Positions 11,723-24,724 are shown, numbered from the stretch's first letter. The stretch is DNA of 64,000 bases from Lates calcarifer (GCF_001640805.2 NC_066836.1:3994892-4058891); one strand, 5' to 3'. Numbers and translations: made by a program. Notes: generated from the sequence alone by a model not told the origin.

Positions 11723-12060
11723 TCAGATTTCGGTACTTGGCAGCAGGGGATTTTCTCCCATCCAGTCAGAGCAGCATTAGTGAGGTCCAGCACTGACGTT
11801 GGGTGATAAGGTTTGACTCACAGTTCCAGTTCATCCTAAATCTGCCGGATGGGGTTGAGGTCATTGCTCTGTGCAGCCAAGGGGGGTGTTATCATGCTGA
11901 AGTAAGAAATCAACAAAACACAAACTGTTGTCACTACACTGAAAACAAAGTGTAGGTCTGTATCATTTAGATATTTCTTCATTCAAATCAGAAAAACAGC
12001 CCCAGACATAAAGTGTTGTCCACTGAAATGGACAGGATTCAGTGTGACATTGTGTTCTGT
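11723..12060. mobile_element. Degraded DNA-transposon-like dispersed repeat
   Basis: Phrases such as GCATTAGTGAGGTCCAGCAC, TGACGTTGGGTGATAAGG, ATGGGGTTGAGGTCATTGCT and CTCTGTGCAGCC follow the order of a widespread fish repeat I recall, usually attributed to a DNA transposon. It is interrupted and diverged with no intact frame. The family name cannot be given from the sequence alone. Confidence 0.4.
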
Positions 12061-13319
12061 TCCAAACTCCACACATTGCTCACAACAGGCCAGAGCAGGA
12101 TTTGTAGTTATAGCAGGTGGTAACAGGGAATAACAAGGTCATGTTTCTGTAGTTTGAAAGCTTTTTCCTGTCTGCCATGATGGACAGGTGAGTCATAACG
12201 CCAGAGGATGGCTGTTTCACTGAGGACACTCTGTTTTTGACTCCATATCCACAGGAGGGATGGAGCAGGAAAAAAAAGACAAAGAAAGAAAGAGATTGAT
12301 GCATCTAGCTGTGGGCGTGCTGCTGCTGCTGAAGTTTGCAGATTGGTCTCTCTGATTGGATTGTGTGTAAATACAATCTGTGAGAACAAAAAGGACAAAA
12401 GGGATGGTTGGAAGGGAGAGGGAGAGATAATGACGGGAGACACAAACAGAGCGGACACATCCAGGCTCAGGCTGGAGTGAGAGTTGTAGGTTTTCCAGCT
12501 TCTCCTCGGGCTTAAAATAAATACCAAATAAGAGAGAAGCGGGAGGTGGAAACGTCACCAGGGAATCTCTATTTGATGCCAAGAAGAGAGAGCGGGAGAG
12601 GAAGGGAGATAAATGGAGATCCTCTGGGGAGCTTCACAAAGGAAAAAGTAAAACTGTTCCCCCCCCTTCACCTTGACAGCCTTTCTCTAGCTTCCTCCTC
12701 CTCCTCCTGTCAATTTTCTCTCTTTCTCTCTTCCTCTCTGACGACCACTTTCTCACATCAACTCCTCTTTTTACCCACTTTCTTCTTCCTGTACTTTCCG
12801 TTCCTCAGTTAAAATCCCTTCTCCTCCTCCGTGTATCATCATCTTACTGACAGTAAACTCCAAAAGTACTGACTATCGTTAGGTTTTGTGAAAATTCATC
12901 ATCTCTCTGTACCAGAAATAATATTTATGGTGGATTTTCCAGAATACTTTGGACACTTTCTGGAAAAAAACAAACAAAAACAAACTTCTGAGTCTAAAGT
13001 CTAAATTTAATTCCAAATGGGACTCTAACAAGTAAGTAATGTTACTTCTTTAACATATTTCTCACCTATAATTATTAATATTAGGATATCAACACATTGC
13101 TTGGTATCGAAAAGAATATGTCTCGAATCAGGATGTGGCTGTAACTCCCTCAAGGACAACAATGTAGATATTTTTGCTAATCTACAACATTATTTATGCC
13201 TGATCGATAATACCGTCTGTTCATCCCATCAGTCAAATGAAACTTAACCACCATTCACACTTGCCTTTGGGTGACTAAAAACTGTCTTTAAACAAACCAG
13301 GATCACTAACAAACCAAAG
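12061..13319. other. Intergenic, pyrimidine/purine-skewed patches
   Basis: Contains a purine-rich patch (about 12400-12660) followed by a pyrimidine-rich patch (about 12660-12830, CTCCTCCTCC runs). Overlapping long frames here (12108-12582 minus, 12546-12812 plus) come from this skew. No gene recognised. Confidence 0.45.
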
Positions 13320-13415
13320 GACATCAATTGACAACTGAAGAAGCCTTTTGGACGAGAGATGAAACGTCTTCAAGGAACCTAAAAGAAGTCCACTTGCCTT
13401 CGACCCAAGCACTTA
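13320..13415 (+). repeat. Dispersed repeat, GAAACGTCTTCAAG family
   Basis: Reads AACTGAAGAAGCC, TTTTGGACGAGAGATGAAAC, GTCTTCAAGGAACC, then AAGTCCACTTGCCTTCG. This phrase is shared, in pieces and in the opposite sense, with 55.3-55.8 kb of this window and is very common in fish genomes. It is a fragment of a repeat whose class I cannot settle. Confidence 0.6.
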
Positions 13416-16400
13416 TGAAAAATTTGTAGCTACAAAGAACTGTTTGTAGCTACAAACTGGATGAGCTAAAAGAGCTAAAATGCTAAAAACTATGGTCGTC
13501 AAAATGTTTTGACTGACATTGTGTTCGTGTGCAGTAACATCAGACGAGCTAATGATCAGACAAACAGCTTCGGGCTGTTGAACTGCAGCAGCTTCTGGAC
13601 GGACTCCAGCTGAGGAGAAACCATCGCAGCACCCCGAACTACTGACTGTCCGAACCTCATCAGACATTCAAACGCTGATACCTGAGCAGGACGATCGGCT
13701 CTGAAATGATTAATGGGGCTCTGCTGTTTTCATGTGGAAATTTTTCTCAGCTCTGACAAGAAAGTCAAAGGGGATAATAGAGGAGGGGAAAAACACTTTT
13801 CTACAAGCGACAGTTTATATAAGTGAAGGGAAGAGACGGGAAGAGGGAATAAGACAAAGGGAAGGGCTGACAGAAAAAGGGGATGAGGAGGTTAGAGGAC
13901 GAGGGCTGATGTGGCTTCAGAGAATCAGAGACGCAGTTGGAAGTTCATTAATTCGCCCGTCTGCTGATAGAAACATCACAGCTCCGTCCTCTCTGACTGA
14001 AGGTTTGCTATCGGCTGACTGCAGCCTGTTACAGGGGGAGAGAGAGAAAGAAAAGAAAGAAACAAAGTGAAGCAGAGAGAAAAGTCACAGTCGGGGTTCA
14101 ACAGCTTAAAGTTCATTATGCAGATTGCAGAGTTAAAATGCCTCCACTGCGCGAGTCTAATTTCTCTTTCATGGCCTTTCTGAGCGTGGAGATGATCCAT
14201 TACACGTTCGCAAAAGAGCAAAAGTGGTCAGAACAATCAGATTAGCGATGCATCTCTGTATCCACCGATCTTCTCTTTCTGCCATCTGAACCTTTGAATA
14301 ATAGAAATACAGCGAGTGAAAAATACAGAAAGACAGCAGCATGTGGGTTTCCTGCGGAGTTTTCTGTTGGATTGGGAAAAAAAAGTGATTAAAAAACAAA
14401 CTGAAGGTCAAAAACACACACTCCCACACAAATAAACCCTTTCTCTACAGCAGAAACTGTTATTTAAAATCACTAATTATAATCAGCATTTGCTTAAGGT
14501 CAACAAAGCAGCACTGTACTGTATATATTTCTATATATACACACATAGTTTATGCTAATATAACCCCCTTACCGTTTGTACATTTCTATCTGAGCATTGT
14601 TCTGCTTATAAAAAAATATGCCAACTGTGAAAAAAGGTCAGATTGAGATTGGAAGAAACTTTCTTTAATTCATTAATCAAATTACAGTAGGAATATAGTA
14701 AATTACAGTGATGAATATTCAACAAAGTATCTCCATTAAGGATGATTTACAGTCTAATTAGTATTCCATATCCATCTATGAATATTTGCATACTGTTTAA
14801 TAATTAGGACAAAATATGTAAATGAAAAAACATGTTCTTTACATTAATGCGTGTATACTAATTATTCAGTTACAGTACAGTGGCTGAGCTGACAGGAGGC
14901 AGTGGGAGAGATTCTTAAACAGAAAATCTGAATGATTTTTATTTTATTTTTAACAAATTTGTTTGACATTTTGAGTAAAATGCTTCGTCACGCTCAGTAA
15001 ATATGAAACAGGAAACAGCTCGCCTGGTTCTGCCTACTCACAAATTTTAAAAGTATTTTTTAGCCTTTCTTAACAACCAAATCATCCAAGAAGTTTGTCC
15101 CAAAACTCATCTCTTATCAGCTCTTTCAAAGCTGGAGCCCTTTTAGAAATATGTCAGCTGTGCAAAAATGGAACTGTTAAAAAAAGAAACTCCATCATAT
15201 CAGGAGAGGATGGTTAATAAATATCAAGACACCAGTACTGCAGTAACTGATATTTATGGTCACTCAGGGGACATAGAAACAAGCTGTGAACATGCAACTC
15301 CTTCCTATTTTTTTTGTTGCCTGAACGACAGATAGACTTTGTTTTCTGTGCATGAGCTGTTAGCCTCTAGGTCTGTTTTGGTCTCTACTAACTCCTGAGA
15401 GAAATATCTGGCCCTTTACCTGCTTCACCTCTGTGCTGTTTGGTGCTGGGCACAGCGAGTTTTTAAAGCTTTTTCACTAAAAACAACTGCAGATTAAAAG
15501 ACAACACTACAAGAGTGAAGCAAAACACTGGAGCTGTGGTTAAAGAATGAGCTGAAACTCAATATAAAGCTCTGTGAAGATGAAGGAGCTGCAGATTCAG
15601 GTGCTAACAACAGCCACATATATAACTTATGACCACTTTGACACACAACAAGAGCTGAAAAACGAACTAATGAGGAACAAAGTCACTGTCTCCACAGCTG
15701 TGTGTTCCTCAGCCTTGGAGAGTTTTTGATGTTTGTCTCTGGAGGAGGTGAGACAGTGGGACAGAACAACAGAGACGCTGCTAAAAGCTCCTGGGATGTT
15801 TCTGACTGACAGGCCTGACTGAACCCATCACATGCGTCTCTTGACTTTCCCTTTGGTGCAGATCACATGCAGCGTTTTAACTTCTACAGCGTCTGTAGTG
15901 AATTCTGCTGATGAAATCTGCGAATCGGGTCGTGTGATTGATCTTAAAAACAAGCTGCTTCAGATCACACAGGACCTGTGACGGATGATTGACATTTTTC
16001 TTTATGTTATCTTTTCTTTATAGTTATCTTTTACCATTCAGTGGTAGAACTAATCTTAAAACAAAGAAGTGAAGATTTGACAACTTTGACAAACAATAAT
16101 AATGGAAGTATATATCACTTAAAAATGTAAAATGTAAATGAAATGTCTGACCACAAAATAACCCAGATTGTTACAAAAAATCTGTAAGGATCCATAAAAG
16201 AGACCTCATTAGATAAATAAATGAAGATAGTATTTATAGATAGTATATTTGTATAGACAACTACCATGTGTTTCAGACACTATAAACACGCTTTACTGCT
16301 TTAAATCTTACAACTAATTTGTGGAATTTGTCTTGCAGTAGAAATATATTTTTTGATGTGAATTACAATGAAAGTAAATATCTACAGTATGAATTTGTTA

Positions 16401-18347
16401 CTAAACTTTACACTGTACTCTACATTTTAAAGCAATGATTTGACTTTTTAGGAAATATACAGGGTTTCTGTAAGGATCATTAGGATACATGTGTTGTTTA
16501 GGGACCTAGTTTCCCTAGCTTTTAAGTCTTGTGCTAAGCTAAGCTAACTGGGTCAAAGTTTCATATAAAGAGCTGCAGGAATGAGTCTTAAAAAGCTCAA
16601 GACATTTTCAAGTTTCTTCTGCTCTGACTCTGACAACAAAGCAAATAAATGTCAAACTATTGCTTTAAGTTTTGCTGTGTCAGTCACTCTGCTGCACTGC
16701 CCCCATTTATGACAATTAGCTTTTCAAACTCAGCCTGTATCAGCACTGACAGGTCACATTTTCTCCGGGAGATTTAATTCTTGACCCAAGAAAAGAATCA
16801 TTGTCATGTTTCTGTCGCTTCCAGTTGATCCTAATCACCACATTCTCCCGCCGATAACAAAGCGTTTGTAGAAAACACTCAGGCCGAATTGATTAGGATC
16901 ACTTCGGGGGCCTGCTCAGACTCATTTGCGCTCGCAGCCGTACAAAGAGCCAATCTTCCTGTTTCTGCAGCCGCTGTAAACACGGAGCTCAGGAGACTGG
17001 AGAGTGGTGATTAGATTTGCTCTTGAAATTTAATGGGGGTTTCAAAAGTCAAGACATGAAGCAGACGTTAGCACCGTAGAGGTGTCGAGATTGGACTGAA
17101 AAACAATGCTCCCTTTTTTTTTAAATCAGGAGGGATTTAAGCACCAAAACAAAAATTAAACAGCAGTTTGTTGAAACCCTTAAAAACCCTTAAAAAGATT
17201 AATTTGTATTTGACTAAATAAGAGTCTTTTACATGATTACTTAATCATCTTTAGCACTATTATTTCCCTCTTGAATCCTGAAGCTTCAAGTGTTTTAATA
17301 CTGATTTTTGCCAAATAGAGAAATAATTATATCAGCAGTAACTGTCTCCTCTGACTGTGAACAGTTAATTAAGACTGAGTGGGCTGGAATATCAAACGAC
17401 GGATTAAGATACCTCTGTCACAGACACTGGATGAAGCATTACCCAGGAGCCTCTGGGGCCAGGCCGGGGCATGCAGACAGAGTCGTGGGTGGTTGCGAGT
17501 CGACACAGTAACAAGCTGTGAGCCAGCGGCCTTCTGGGAAGAGGCAGCCATGACAGACTGCAGGCTGACTGAGAAACAAACAGTCTGAATGTTGAGACTC
17601 ATGATTAATGGCTGCCGGTGGTTTTACAGCAGCAGATTATAAAAGTAAATGATACTGTAGCAGGAGAAGCAGGAAAGTAGCTGGTATTAGAGCAGAACAA
17701 ATAACAGGTATTACAGGAGTGTTGCTGGAGAAAAATAAATGGAGCTGTAGCATCATTTGTTGATCCATATGTTTTGGTGTTTGGGCTGCAGAGTAATGAG
17801 AAGGTCTAAGAAACTGAACGGAAATGACCCAACAAAAAGGGGCTGCACTGAGGAAATGTGAGGCTCCTGGGAAATCAACGTAATGAAACCTTCTCACCTG
17901 AAAACACAGACTGCCGGGCCGCGGAGAGATTGACTTTCATCTGAACGTCTGAGATGGAAAAATGAGACCCGTGACACTGTGGACAAACAGGATTTAAATG
18001 GCTTGTAGAGATCTACCAGGGGTGTTATACAGCGACTGTTAAAGACTAAAACGGCTCTGTAGCTTTAGTCTGCGTGAGACCATCTAATCTGCTGTGTGGA
18101 AGACAATCCTAGACTATTCCCACTGAAAAGCAAAGGGAAGCACCTCCTCTGATGAAGCATAATCTCACCTTTGTGTAGCTCGTCCAAATTTGTTTTTGAG
18201 TGTTGAACGGGCTCGTTGCTGCCCGTTGTCCGCCATGTTTGTTTACTCTTGCGTTTGACTGTGCAAGCTTTCTTGTTTTGAGAGTCCAGACTCTGGTTGT
18301 TGGTGGTGAATCTGTCAGTGTGTGGTGTGGCTGTGTTGGTCTTCTTA
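13416..18347. other. Intergenic, no gene seen
   Basis: No recognisable exon or RNA gene. A short inverted repeat sits at 16826-16901, and a TAAGCTAAGCTAAC-type phrase at about 16535 resembles part of a common fish repeat (compare 40.6-40.9 kb). Frames on both strands at 17308-17602 have no recognisable product. Confidence 0.4.
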
Positions 18348-18480
18348 TTGCACATCATACACTATGAGAACAAAACTCTGAAATCTGTCATTATTTGTGG
18401 TCTCTCATATTTTATAAATCTGTTAAGATTTTAAAAATCTTTAAGTGTGTGCAGGGCTTTAATCTGTTTTACGATGTGAG
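18348..18480 (+). repeat. Dispersed repeat B, copy 1
   Basis: GCACATCATACACTATGAGA, then CTGAAATCTGTCATTATTTG, TCTCATATTTTATAAATCTG, TTAAGATTTTAAAAATC and GTGTGCAGGGCTTTAA. The same phrases in the same order occur at 37976-38110. It is an old interspersed repeat; ends and class are not determinable here. Confidence 0.55.
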
Positions 18481-20027
18481 AAGTTTATGGTTAAGGTTTG
18501 GTTAGGACACAAAAACATCTGGCTTAAGTTTAGGGGAAGGTCATCAACAATGGTTTGGATTAAAATAAAATGTCTAATTTGTTGTGTCGATTACTTTTTA
18601 ATTCTATAATGTTATCACCTGACTTCCTCCTCTGCTCCAATCAAAATTCTTACAGCCACTAGACGTTAACGTTTATATCAATAAATTAATCTTTAAAAGA
18701 AAAAAGAACTGTAAATGTGAGTGGAATAGCAGTGACGCACATGTATTAAGCATACTGTTATCACAGCAGCAGCATTTGTCAACAAGAGTTATAATGTGCA
18801 GGTAAAAAGTGACACCTGTCAGTGGAGCATAAGTGGCATGCTATTTCAATGACAGCAACCACTCAGTCAACAGCAGCAGGAGCATATGCCACATGACTGG
18901 AAGTGGCACATGTCAGGAATCATCAGTAAGAGTAAGAATCAGCAAATGACAAACAAGCACCATCAGCCACTTTTCAATCTTGTTACTGCTGCACAGACGG
19001 AGCCATGGAAACATATGTTGGATATTACAGAGCAAGGTGGTGGGAGCAGAGAGGAACAGCTCGTACTAACTGACCTTGGTGTAGCTGGGTGGACATTAAA
19101 AAAGAGCAAATCAGGTATCAGGGCACAAAGGTTTGTCCCAGAGTCTGTGTAAAGTGGCTTTTACCAGATCTAATATACAGGTAATGGAATGACTCTTCAC
19201 ACATGATGAAAAGAGCCACCATCTCCGACTGCAGCAACCAGGAATAAACAACAAAATGAAAAACTGAAATGAATATGGATCAGATTTTATCGTGCCTGCT
19301 GGTGTTTTCTCTCAGCCATGTTTGAATTTACTCCCTCTAATTTTCCATGTGTGCGTGATGAGGGCAGATTCCAACACAATGTTAAATATGTGCCACGTTT
19401 CATCCGGGCAGAGAAAGTGGTTTGGTGTCAGGACGGCTGGCGTTGCTGCCGAATGTGATTATGGAATAATATGCATCCAGATCTGTGCCATCTGCTCTGG
19501 TGGTTTCACTGCTTTTTATGGACCAGAGGAGGCAGAAATGAACCTGACGGATGAAAAATCACGCTGCAGCCGGTCTTGTTTATCTTTTTGTTTCAAAAAA
19601 CACATGTTTTTTCTGAAGATTAACAAGATTAGGTGTATTGTAAGAATTGTAAAAATATCCACCATCAGGTGCTCAGATGACAGAAATAGAGGCTTTGAGG
19701 TGCCACTGGGAAATTTCCTGGTATTTGTGTGAATGACTACGTGTGTGCATTGGTAACTGAGGTGCTCAGTAGAGTGTGGATGTAGAGATATAAAAAAGAT
19801 TTTGTTTAAGGGCCTTTTTGTGACGAGTTTACAATCGACCCTCTAATTCTCACCTGTGGGCATGCTTTGTCATTTTCCACAGGGTCAAATTAACCTTTTA
19901 AAAATGTACTATGGAGGTAACAGAGTCTGTCTAATTTGTGATTCCACTTGCCATAAATCCAGTAGTGCAGGTTTTTTGGGTTCACAGGTAAAAACTACAG
20001 ATAGTTGTGTGTGTACATAGAAGATAG
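18481..20027. other. Intergenic, no gene seen
   Basis: The 146-codon frame at 19292-19732 is the longest here. It lacks recognisable motifs and has no convincing splice context, so I treat it as chance. Confidence 0.35.
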
Positions 20028-20130
20028 ATGGGTGACAAATTAAAGGGAAAACCAACCAAAAGTGTCTAAGTGAGGTGTCGAGCCACCAGCTTCAGTACTT
20101 CTTGGCATTGATTTTGGTGATTCCAATGAA
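20028..20130 (+). mobile_element. Transposon end relic (GGTGACAAATTAAAGG family)
   Basis: Reads GATGGGTGACAAATTAAAGG, then ACCAACCAAAAGTGTC, GAGGTGTCGAGCCACCA and CTTGGCATTGATTTT. This phrase order (short tail, then a diverged '..gggccacca..cttggcat..' block) belongs to a dispersed DNA-transposon-type repeat common in vertebrates. Identification is from memory, and no coding capacity remains. Confidence 0.45.
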
Positions 20131-20184
20131 ATCATCGATTGATCATTGATTTCAGTGTGAAATTTCATTCATCTGGTGTAACCA

Positions 20185-20492
20185 AAGACGGCACCTGCCT
20201 AATATTGTGTAGGTTCCCCTCATTGCCGCCAAAACACCTCTGAGGCATGGACACAAGACATCTGGGGGTGTCCTGTGGTGTCTGGCACCGGGACATTTGC
20301 AGCAGATCCTCTAGTTCCTGAGGGTTTCAGACTCTTTGTCGTATTTCTGAGCAGTTTTTGTGGAGTGGTGGGAGCAGGGGGAGGCCCCTGCCATTGGGGA
20401 GTGCTTGAATCAATGCCAGGACCCAAAGTTAGCAAAACATTGTATTTTAACGAGTTGATCATTAAGTGGTTTTAATGTTGTGGCCGATCTGT
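20185..20492 (+). mobile_element. Transposon relic, internally deleted
   Basis: Begins GGCACCTGCCTAATATTGTG, continues CCGCCAAAACACCTCTGAGG and TCCTGTGGTGTCTGGCACC, and ends TTTTAATGTTGTGGCCGATC. These phrases mark a well-known vertebrate interspersed repeat. The usual middle section is missing and the end follows directly. The overlapping opposite frames here (20220-20475) are shadows of the repeat. Confidence 0.5.
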
Positions 20493-22019
20493 TCATGCAT
20501 AACTAATGGGGAGCAGGTGTATAGACAGGTGACAGGTCAGGAGATGAGTTAGAGGACAACTGGAAGAAAATAAACATGTCATCTGGAACAAGCAGAGGGC
20601 AGAATAATGAAATACCGACTAACCCCTCAGCATCTCTGTAGAAGTGCAGGTTGCCGGGTTTGAACCTCCACTCGCCCTCCAACTATTAGATGATTTTTCA
20701 TTTTTCCTCTGAATCCACAGGAGTGGTTACAGGTGATGCTGACAGAGCTCGCTCTCTGTGCGTCTCACAGATGTGCTCAGCATGTGGTCGGACTCGTTCA
20801 CCGCCTGCATCATGATGCTGCCTTTCAAGAGGCAGCAGGTGTGGCCCCGAACAGCTGCTTATGCTGCCTAATGGGCTGGGGCCTGGCTCCGGCGCTCATG
20901 CAAATCTCCCTCAATGAATAAGCGGAAAGAAACAGCTGACTGCTTTATGAAAGTCACCACGCTGCTGCATCATCTCCCTGACACAGGCCTCAGAGCACCG
21001 CCAGGTATCTGTTACTGATGAGGATGTTCTGCTTGGTTTTGTTTCCTCAAACCTTAGGGGTTGCTGTAGGTAAGATGTAAGATGTTCCCAATTCTTCTTC
21101 GCACTTTCCAGAAACCAAATATTCCTACATTTTTGATCTTGCAGCCATTTTTCTTTTGACGCCAAACTGTGTTTTAGAACCAAGAAACCCCCCTGAGGAG
21201 CGTTGAGCTGTGCCAACTCATCAAAACTCCCCGAGACAGGAGCTGAAAACAAGTCAAACCGCAGCAGGCTCGTCGAACAAGGAGACGTGGTGGTGGAGGT
21301 TGATGTAACAAGCTGCTTTATTGTGCAGGTGTGTATTCAGCCAAACGGTGACTGAACATAAAAAGCCCAAAGCAAAACCTGGTAGTTGTTTTGTTTCCCC
21401 TGGTGAAACCCCCGAGAGATCCTCTACACCTTTCAAACAAAATAATCCCAAACATTGTGTACTAGAGAGCAAAAGGCGGCATAAACAAGAATTAAATGAA
21501 TTTCCAGGCAAAACAAGGGCAAATAATTTAGAATTTATTAATTTATTTGGCGATAGAAATGGGGCACCGTTGAGCAGGATCTCGGAGGATGAGGTGTAAC
21601 AGGGCTCCCGACACGAACGTGAACGAAATGGGATTTACTATTCTTGCTGATTGAAAGCAGCAGCCAAGGAGGCCTTCAAAACAGTCTTATCTTGAAATGA
21701 ACAAATTCTTTAAAGGGGTAATCCACTGATTTTTACAATTAAGGTTCAGTCTACATGCCATGAAGAGTACCAATCAGTCAGTAAAAACTGAAAGCAGTGG
21801 TCCAAACTGGAGAAATAAGGAGTTTTTTTTGGAGCTTGATACTTACCAGGGACCAAACATCAGGATATATCAACGTCTGTTGTTTTGATTTTAAGCATCT
21901 GTCTCTAGTGAGTAGAATACTGAATCACTTGAGTACTTTGTGAACACACTGCATACTCAAAAGACTGTTCAAATTACCATAAGCAATGCGACAGGGACAT
22001 AGATTGGAAAAATACTTAC
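20493..22019. other. Intergenic, no gene seen
   Basis: The frames at 20911-21252 and 21254-21599 overlap on both strands and show no motif. A phrase near 21715 (GGGTAATCCACTGATTTTTA) resembles a start of dispersed repeats in fish but is too short to call. Confidence 0.35.
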
Positions 22020-22185
22020 CAGAACAGTTCAGACGCCTGGTCTGATTCAGTCCACTAATCTCACGTCCCGTGCAAACCAGCACAATACCTTCTGGGCAAC
22101 GTCTGACAGGTCTGAGAACAGTTACATCAGAATCTGACAGACCGATACGACTGCTGGTTTCCCACCTGGCCATCCTCTCTCCTAT
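22020..22185 (-). CDS. Orphan exon-like segment, unrecognised
   Basis: On the minus strand a strong acceptor, TCTCTCTCCTGTGATTTCCAG less its first base in length, precedes a 166 nt open segment ending at the strong donor CTG|GTAAGTAT. The peptide contains IGERMARWETSSRIGLSDSD and CPEGIVLVCTGREISGLNQT and ends RRLNCSG. It is phase 0 at its start and leaves one base at its end. I find no partner exon nearby in the right phase. It could be a lone exon of a distant gene, an exon of a decayed mobile element or a coincidence. Confidence 0.3.
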
Positions 22186-22727
22186 CTGGAAATCACAGGA
22201 GAGAGACTCAGGTAGTCTCCATCCTGTCTCAAAAAACAAAAAAACAAAACAGAAGAGCGCTGGAGGAATTTTCCGCTCAGTTGGTGCACAAGCTGTTGCA
22301 ACTATTTCAACTGTTGCTTGACACTAACTTCATCATCCTTCAAGCGGAGAAAGAGAAAGAAACAATTCAGCATCAAAATCAATAGAGTTAACATGCAAAG
22401 ATCTTCAGTGATGTTTGATCTGTAGCTCTGACATCTCTGCTGGGAAAACTCATGATGCAAGACGCCTGTCTGCAGTGAAGCCAGTCCAGTTTGACATTAG
22501 AGAGTGGAGCAGTCTTTCTTTTTAATTAATTCTATTCACTTTATTTTTTACTAACAGGGCAGAAGAGGAAAAAAATGTTTTTAGACTTTTAATTAATAAA
22601 ATTAAAACAAATTTAACTGTGGTTTAACTGGCCAGCACCTCATAGCTACATGCTAATTAGCTTTGATTTGAGGGGTCACGAGCCAAAAAGGTCTGGAGTC
22701 TGGAAACACTGTGGGGGGTATTCTTAA

Positions 22728-23094
22728 AATGTATCTGCCGTCAAATTTGGTTTCTTGCCGGGGGCTGGTGGAGGTGATGGTTTGTCAAGAGCTTCAGCCA
22801 TCATTGCGTTTACAATGCAAGAGGTTAGAATACAAATTTCTAAAGCAGTGCTACTTCTTCAGGGTAGACTGGACGCTACAGTGAGTCACTATCGGAAAGT
22901 GATGAGACAGGCTACTTAGTTAGCATGCTAACTTCAGCAGAAGAAAAGAAGAGACAGAACTAGAAGCTTTCCACCATTTGAGACAGCTCTTGGTGAGTAA
23001 AACAATGAAGTTCTTCTAGACTGCTGGTAAACAGCTGCTAATGCTAACGTTAGCTATGTAGCAATAGCAAAAACTTACATACAGCCCCTTTAAG
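22728..23094 (+). mobile_element. MITE family A, copy 1
   Basis: Shares with 27453-27834 the phrases AGAGCTTCAGCCAT, AGACTGGACGCTACA, TAGCATGCTAACTTCAG, AGACAGCTCTTG and GCTAATGCTAACGTTAGCTA. It ends AAAACTTAC..CCCTTTAA. The right end is the inverted form of the left end seen in the 45.4 kb copy. No open frame, so it is non-autonomous. Confidence 0.7.
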
Positions 23095-24724
23095 ATCCTG
23101 AAAATTCTCTCTTTTCTCAATGAGATTCTTACTTGAAGAGATGGGATCTGAATTTAGCAAAATTTGACAGAAAATTTAATGATGATTGTTGAGTTGGGCT
23201 TTTTTTCTTGAAGGTTTAATTTAGATTGCAGCCAACTTAGCATGAATGTGTAATGTTTTTGAAAAAACTTAACTATTTAGGGGCTATGACAAGTAATGGC
23301 AAAATGTAATTTTCTTGATTTTTCTCCTAGTTTTTATTTACATTTTTGTGGTGAAAAACAACATGTCAGTGTTTGTATTATGAAAAGCACTGCCAAAAGC
23401 AATTAACTACAAAGTTTGAAGATAAGATCTTAACACAATGGAAAACAATGCATTTAGTTGACAGCTCATCTCCCAATCATTTCAATTTTAGGTCAGTAGA
23501 GACGATATATGGTTAATGTAGCAATATCGACCTTTTGGTTGTACAGTATTTTTCCTATTCCACATCAGTCATCACATACTGGATGATTCTGTATGATGTA
23601 CAGTATGTTGTTTCCTACGTCTCAGCAGTGTCAGCCAGAAGACAAATTCCTGCACATTTGTTGTACATGATGATCAAAATGATTCTGGTTGTGGTTCATC
23701 TTCCCACTCAGGAGAACACGGAGGTCATTTTTCATTCAACCACTCTGCCGTTTCAGTGTGAAACCTCCCGGAGAAAAACAGTCTTTCCCTGATTCACTGA
23801 AATCTGTCTCTGTCTCATGCAGTTCAAAACCTTGTAAACTAATAATCCATCACCACGCTCTGACCTTGGAGCATAAGCAGCACAGTTGATGTGCTACAGA
23901 GTGAGTAATGGCGGAGAGCAGTGGACGACCTTTAACACCGGGCCTGACCGGCTCGCTGCCCGTCAATACGGATGAGGAGAAATATGGATCCAGGTGGGAT
24001 CTGAATATGGATGTGGTTACAGCTCTGATTACATAGAAAACACAGTGAGAATGAGCAGAGACTCTAAACTAGACTACAATGGGTACAGCAGAGTGAGTGG
24101 GTTTAATATGGTGGAACGTGCTGCATGTGGTGAAGACAATTATGACGACAAATCTGATTATACACAAAAACAGAGTGGGTGGTGATATAGATGGTTTTCA
24201 TCTCTGACTCACAGATGTGATTGATACGAGGGTTTTAAGTCGCTCTGATGCCATCAAGACAAATTCCTTCGTGTTTGCTGTGCATGGTGAATTAATGATT
24301 CTGACTCCGGCAGTGCACGGTGCAGCACATGATGAATATGGATATGATTACTGATGTGATACTTTAAAAAAATGAAAACACAGTGTGGGTGGTGATTCTG
24401 ATGAAGCAGGGACTGTACATCTGTGAAGCAAAGCTTTGATTACTGATCACTGTGAACAAATACCTCACCCAGGACGTCAGCGCACGGAGAAGGACCACAA
24501 AAGTTAGCAAAGAAAAAATGTAAATATACGACACATAATTATGCCTATGTAGATATTCCAAGCTTTAAAGGTTGTATTTTGTACTGACGTTGTTGGAGCC
24601 TTAAAGTCTGAAAGAGGCGGAGGTTGGGGTGGACGACTGGGTCCACAAAACACTGGACTTTAACATGGAAGACCACATTTTTATCATGTGGTTAAAGATA
24701 ATCAAGGTCCCCTAAGCTTATTCA
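23095..24724. other. Intergenic, no gene seen
   Basis: Several short frames without motifs. The stretch 23890-24000 is slightly GC-richer but has no recognisable exon. Confidence 0.35.

Noticed and set aside
12108..12582. Overlapping 139- and 121-codon minus frames
   Set aside because: Two frames over the same purine-skewed DNA; low-complexity Ser/Phe/Leu products typical of chance.
19292..19732. 146-codon plus-strand frame
   Set aside because: No motif, no convincing splice sites and no similarity I can recall.
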